Positions 12,901 through 14,354 of a stretch of DNA of 14,354 bases are shown in pieces. The DNA is from Chloroflexota bacterium (GTDB lineage: Bacteria > Chloroflexota > Dehalococcoidia > UBA2985): positions 1 to 14,354 of the forward strand of contig JACQTZ010000024.1 of the NCBI GenBank assembly GCA_016210515.1, in the 5' to 3' direction. The notes beneath the pieces are model-generated. The model saw only the letters and a list, made by a program, of their open reading frames with translations. It was not told the DNA's origin and searched no databases. A program made the position numbers and the translations under genes. Numbering within the stretch: position 1 is the stretch's first letter; each line of letters begins with the position of its first letter.

Positions 12901-14065
12901 CGTCGGCGTTTATGCCATACAACTCCTCGTTCCCGTCCCTATTGCTAACGAAAACAATCTTGTCGCTTCTGGGACCCCATGTTGGATACAGGTCTACACC
13001 GCCACTGAAGGTAAGGCGCATCTCCTCCGAGCCGTTCGCGTTGGCTATGTAGATGTCCCAGTTTGACCCCAGACCTCGCGGTGATGCATAGACCAGCTTG
13101 GAGCCATCGGGGGAACGCTCCGCCCAGGAACCGGGTGCCATCTGCCTTGGCAGCGCACGCTCACCATTGCCCTCATCATCTGTTGCGTACAAGTAAGACA
13201 GAGAATCACTCGACTCCTGGACCGAGTACAGTATCTCTTCTTCAACGGCCGCGGCGACGTCCTGTCCCCTCTTCAGAGAAGGCAACACCTCTACAAGGCG
13301 CTCCACAGAGGTAGCTATTGGGCCTATATAGGCAACTCCCACCAGGTGACCCTCTTTATCCACCAGAGGCCCCCCCGTGCCCCCTGGGGAAACATCCATA
13401 TCCGTGGAGAGGTACCTTATCTCCCTGGCCGGCCCCACCGTGAAGAGCTGAAGCGCAGACTCTTCAATCCTCCCCACGTTTTCAGTAACGCTCCCTTGAA
13501 GGGGAAAACCCAGCATCATCACGTCGTCACCGGCCTTTAGCGTTCCAGAGCTCCCCAGGGTAAGGCTCGGGTAGCTCTGACCGGAGATGCGTATCAGGGC
13601 CAGCTCCCCCACCCGGTCAACTCCCAGCACAATCCCCGTTCTCTTGGTCCCATCTGCCAGCTCTACCAGGGCCGTGGGGTCATCCCCCACGACGCTCTGG
13701 CTGGTAACCACCAGTCCTTCCGCATCAATTAGGGCTCCCGATCCCTGGGCGCTTGAGCCAGTGACCCGTACCACCGCTTTCCTCAATGCCAGGATAGCTT
13801 CCGCTCCAAAAGGCTCTGGAGTACTCCCGGGGGTGGATGTCGCGTCTGGCACCCCCGTGGAGGTCACAGTGGGAACCGTCGCCGATGTCGGCGAAGGAAT
13901 GGGAGTCGTGGTAGGAGTGGGAAAGGCGGTGGCAGTGGGTACAGACGTGAGTGTAGGGATAGGGGTGGAGACCGAAGTGGATGTGGGGGCACTTCCGGTG
14001 TCACAGGCCACCAGGAGCAGTGCCAGAAACCAGGTAACAGGTAAGCCAGACCTCCACAATCTCAT
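9956..14065 (-). CDS. Giant lipoprotein: inactive HtrA-like domain plus 24 TolB/PD40 blades
   Basis: The 1369-residue product is probably anchored on the outer face of the membrane and likely works as a binding or scaffold protein rather than an enzyme (inference). Order: signal peptide with lipobox LVAC (Cys21); Thr/Pro/Ser linker (22-86); an HtrA/trypsin-like domain (about 88-250) with GSGALID, GELALIRI and SPGGTGGPLVD; then 24 PD40 beta-propeller repeats of about 44 residues (286-1369), with consensus IAFxSxRDGNxEIYVMNADG, RLT and PAWSPDG. All three protease residues are changed: Ser124 for His, Glu154 for Asp, Thr230 for Ser. Longer, irregular repeats at 541-556, about 815-829 and 1092-1103 cut the array into four sets of six blades. 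ATG 14065 follows AAGGAGG by 11-12 nt; upstream codons add no signal sequence. A monocistronic unit with its own promoter. No TolB partner genes (tolQRA, pal) are in the window. Confidence 0.93.
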   Translation of the reverse strand: MRLWRSGLPVTWFLALLLVACDTGSAPTSTSVSTPIPTLTSVPTATAFPTPTTTPIPSPTSATVPTVTSTGVPDATSTPGSTPEPFGAEAILALRKAVVRVTGSSAQGSGALIDAEGLVVTSQSVVGDDPTALVELADGTKRTGIVLGVDRVGELALIRISGQSYPSLTLGSSGTLKAGDDVMMLGFPLQGSVTENVGRIEESALQLFTVGPAREIRYLSTDMDVSPGGTGGPLVDKEGHLVGVAYIGPIATSVERLVEVLPSLKRGQDVAAAVEEEILYSVQESSDSLSYLYATDDEGNGERALPRQMAPGSWAERSPDGSKLVYASPRGLGSNWDIYIANANGSEEMRLTFSGGVDLYPTWGPRSDKIVFVSNRDGNEELYGINADGTGETRLTNNSAADFAPDVSPDGNRIAFSSDRDGNNELYVMDMDGSNVKRLTNSTATEELPRWSPDGQRIVFDSLVSGNLDVYVMNAGGSNVTRLTRNPEGELFADWSPDGTKIVYGTALANGSLELFVMNADGSGQRQITESGGLKLYPRWTQIPSRGMPPVPSNTSIAFVSDRDGNTDVYRMEPSGNHAYRLTDSPARDEAPAWSPDGKLIAFQSFRDGNGEVYVMEASGLGQRNLTSNKAEDGRPAWSPDGARIAFESNRDGNDEVYVMNADGTGVTNLSSNPGRDFNPTWSPNGQSIAFATSRYGGLEVAVMDANGSNVRRLTNNNAISSRPAWSPDGLTIAFESNADGDFDMYVIRANGTVQAKLLDLPGDQHGPAWAQNGEAILFQDSHEGNQELYMARPNGTSLFRVTRNPATDADAAWSPLLRNLRLVAPNPAVAFSSAQTGNYEIFLANADGSVEGQLTDDPASDRDPAWSPDGSKLAFVSNRDDNWEVYTLASSGTGLTRLTKNDTMEGSPRWSPDGKKIAFWAFRNGDVDIFLMNADGTGEVNLTNTPGWDFNPTWSPDGKRVAFQSERDGNSELYVVDVTTRRQTRLTENRFFDGSPAWSPDGKRILFHSDRDEKGRDGNFEIYVMNADGSGSVRLTQQPARDLEPAWSADGSTIFYVSWLEGDPDVFRMKPDGSGQRPMTRSEAADVSPQASPLYRPLGGQPIAYHRMPGDNVGVVHLWRMNADGTDGLELTTSLDDDASPQWSPDGRKMVFDTLRNGDLEAYVMDADGSNQTNLTNSPKTGDGFPSWSHDGTRIVFQSDRDGDNEIFIMSADGTNPVQLTKNTATDTIPRVSPNGTRIMFISERDGNAEIYVMNVDGSNQVNLSKTPQDEISANWSPDGRRIIFSSERDGHAQIYEMDADGSNVRRVAANSAEEWYPAYSADGSLILFKSNKEGFFQVYSMNLDGTEQVRLTGDNPHSGQPAWRPGG
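9959..13210 (-). repeat. Array of 24 PD40 blades forming four six-bladed propellers
   Basis: The blades are about 132 bp each at DNA level. Propeller 1 covers residues 286-540 (12446-13210), propeller 2 557-814 (11624-12397), propeller 3 830-1091 (10793-11578) and propeller 4 1104-1369 (9959-10756). The boundaries are the three irregular linkers, which all interrupt the same position after the PxW strand. The last blade ends PAWRPGG, where the others read PAWSPDG. Blades are diverged from each other, so this is an old array rather than a recent amplification or assembly artefact. Confidence 0.85.
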
Positions 14066-14156
14066 GGAAACAGAGACCTCCTTGCGAACTTCCCACCACA
14101 ACCGAGTGGAACGTCTTCACCGCCAAGGATTCGATAATGCTCACACGTTCCAAGAG

Positions 14157-14186
14157 ATGATACCCTTAACGACGCGACATTGACAA
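14157..14186 (-). promoter_or_regulatory. Promoter of the giant lipoprotein gene
   Basis: On the minus strand TTGTCA (14181-14186) and TATCAT (14157-14162) are separated by 18 bp; each matches five of six consensus bases. The predicted RNA start near 14150 gives a leader of about 85 nt. The -35 lies about 36 bp from repeat copy 2. Confidence 0.65.
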
Positions 14187-14221
14187 CTCTTGCCCCTTCG
14201 ACGGACCACCGTAACTACAGA

Positions 14222-14354
14222 GCCATGCATAGCGGTCTAAACGTTTCCAGTGGTCAGCCTGGACTGGTGGGTGTCATTCCGAACCCTTCGGCTCTGCTCA
14301 GGGTAAACTCAGTGCGGAATCTAGGGCGTCCCATACTTGCTAAAGGCGTAGGTC
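14222..14354. repeat. Intergenic repeat element, copy 2 (cut by window edge)
   Basis: This is the same element, in the same orientation, as 8822-8986. The left 61 bp are nearly identical. The middle module is longer here (CCCTTCGGCTCTGCTCAGGG then TAAACTCAGTGC), and the right 39 bp match 8902-8940 with one difference. The window ends inside the element, so its right palindromic arm is not seen. It lies upstream of the giant lipoprotein gene, so the two copies bracket the lipoprotein pair. Weaker similarity continues outward (CGCGACA...ACTCTTGCC, about 8764-8783 and 14174-14194). Confidence 0.85.

Noticed and set aside
9959..13210. Regular spacing of similar units suggesting a CRISPR array or recent tandem duplication
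   Set aside because: The period is about 132 bp, coincides with protein blades, and the units are well diverged in an open frame. This is a protein repeat, not a CRISPR or amplification.
10493..13540. Many open frames on the plus strand across the giant lipoprotein gene (for example 10493-10885, 10905-11408, 11717-12151)
   Set aside because: They are antisense shadows of a repetitive, GC-rich coding sequence. Their translations show no conserved motifs, while the minus-strand frame is a continuous PD40 array.
13587..14183. Plus-strand frame of about 198 codons covering the start of the giant lipoprotein gene
   Set aside because: It is antisense to the signal peptide, Thr/Pro linker and HtrA-like region, with low-complexity Val/Gly content of its own and no start signals.
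1..14354. tRNA, rRNA, riboswitch, integrase or transposase genes
   Set aside because: I looked for them on both strands, including around the argS-end duplication and the repeats, and saw none I could support.

Overview
The window reads as a bacterial chromosome segment, GC-rich by eye and densely packed with operons. I infer a member of the Chloroflexota, perhaps Dehalococcoidia-like. The reasons are the very long Thr/Pro-rich linkers behind lipoprotein signals, the TolB/PD40 giant protein, the stand-alone small PurL/PurQ, and the rpsU-yqeY and etfBA neighbourhood. This assignment rests on recollection of such genomes, not on a search.

Left part (1-5929), all on the minus strand. In transcription order it holds etfB-etfA plus a small unrecognised gene (electron transfer flavoprotein), then rpsU-yqeY (ribosomal protein S21 and a GatB/YqeY-domain protein), then purQ-purL (purine synthesis; purL runs off the left edge). 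The etfB and rpsU units each have a good sigma-70 type promoter. A textbook intrinsic terminator sits between yqeY and purQ, only 17 nt before the purQ start codon.

Middle (6068-8759), plus strand. argS (arginyl-tRNA synthetase) is followed 8 nt later by a CDF-family zinc/cadmium exporter. Directly after the exporter lies a second, diverged copy of the last 81 bp of argS, in the same orientation, overlapping the exporter's own stop codon. This is the footprint expected if the exporter segment was inserted at the 3' end of argS and displaced the old end.

Right part (8760-14354). Two same-orientation copies of an intergenic repeat (8822-8986 and 14222 to the window end) bracket two convergent lipoprotein genes. 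One encodes a tethered type-1 copper (cupredoxin) protein. The other encodes a 1369-residue protein with a lipobox, a Thr/Pro linker, an HtrA-like protease fold in which all three catalytic residues are replaced, and 24 PD40/TolB blades. An irregular linker falls in every sixth blade, which divides the array into exactly four six-bladed propellers. A cluster of hairpins fills the convergent gap. The most unusual items are this propeller/pseudoprotease lipoprotein, the argS-end duplication around the exporter, and the repeat-bracketed lipoprotein module.
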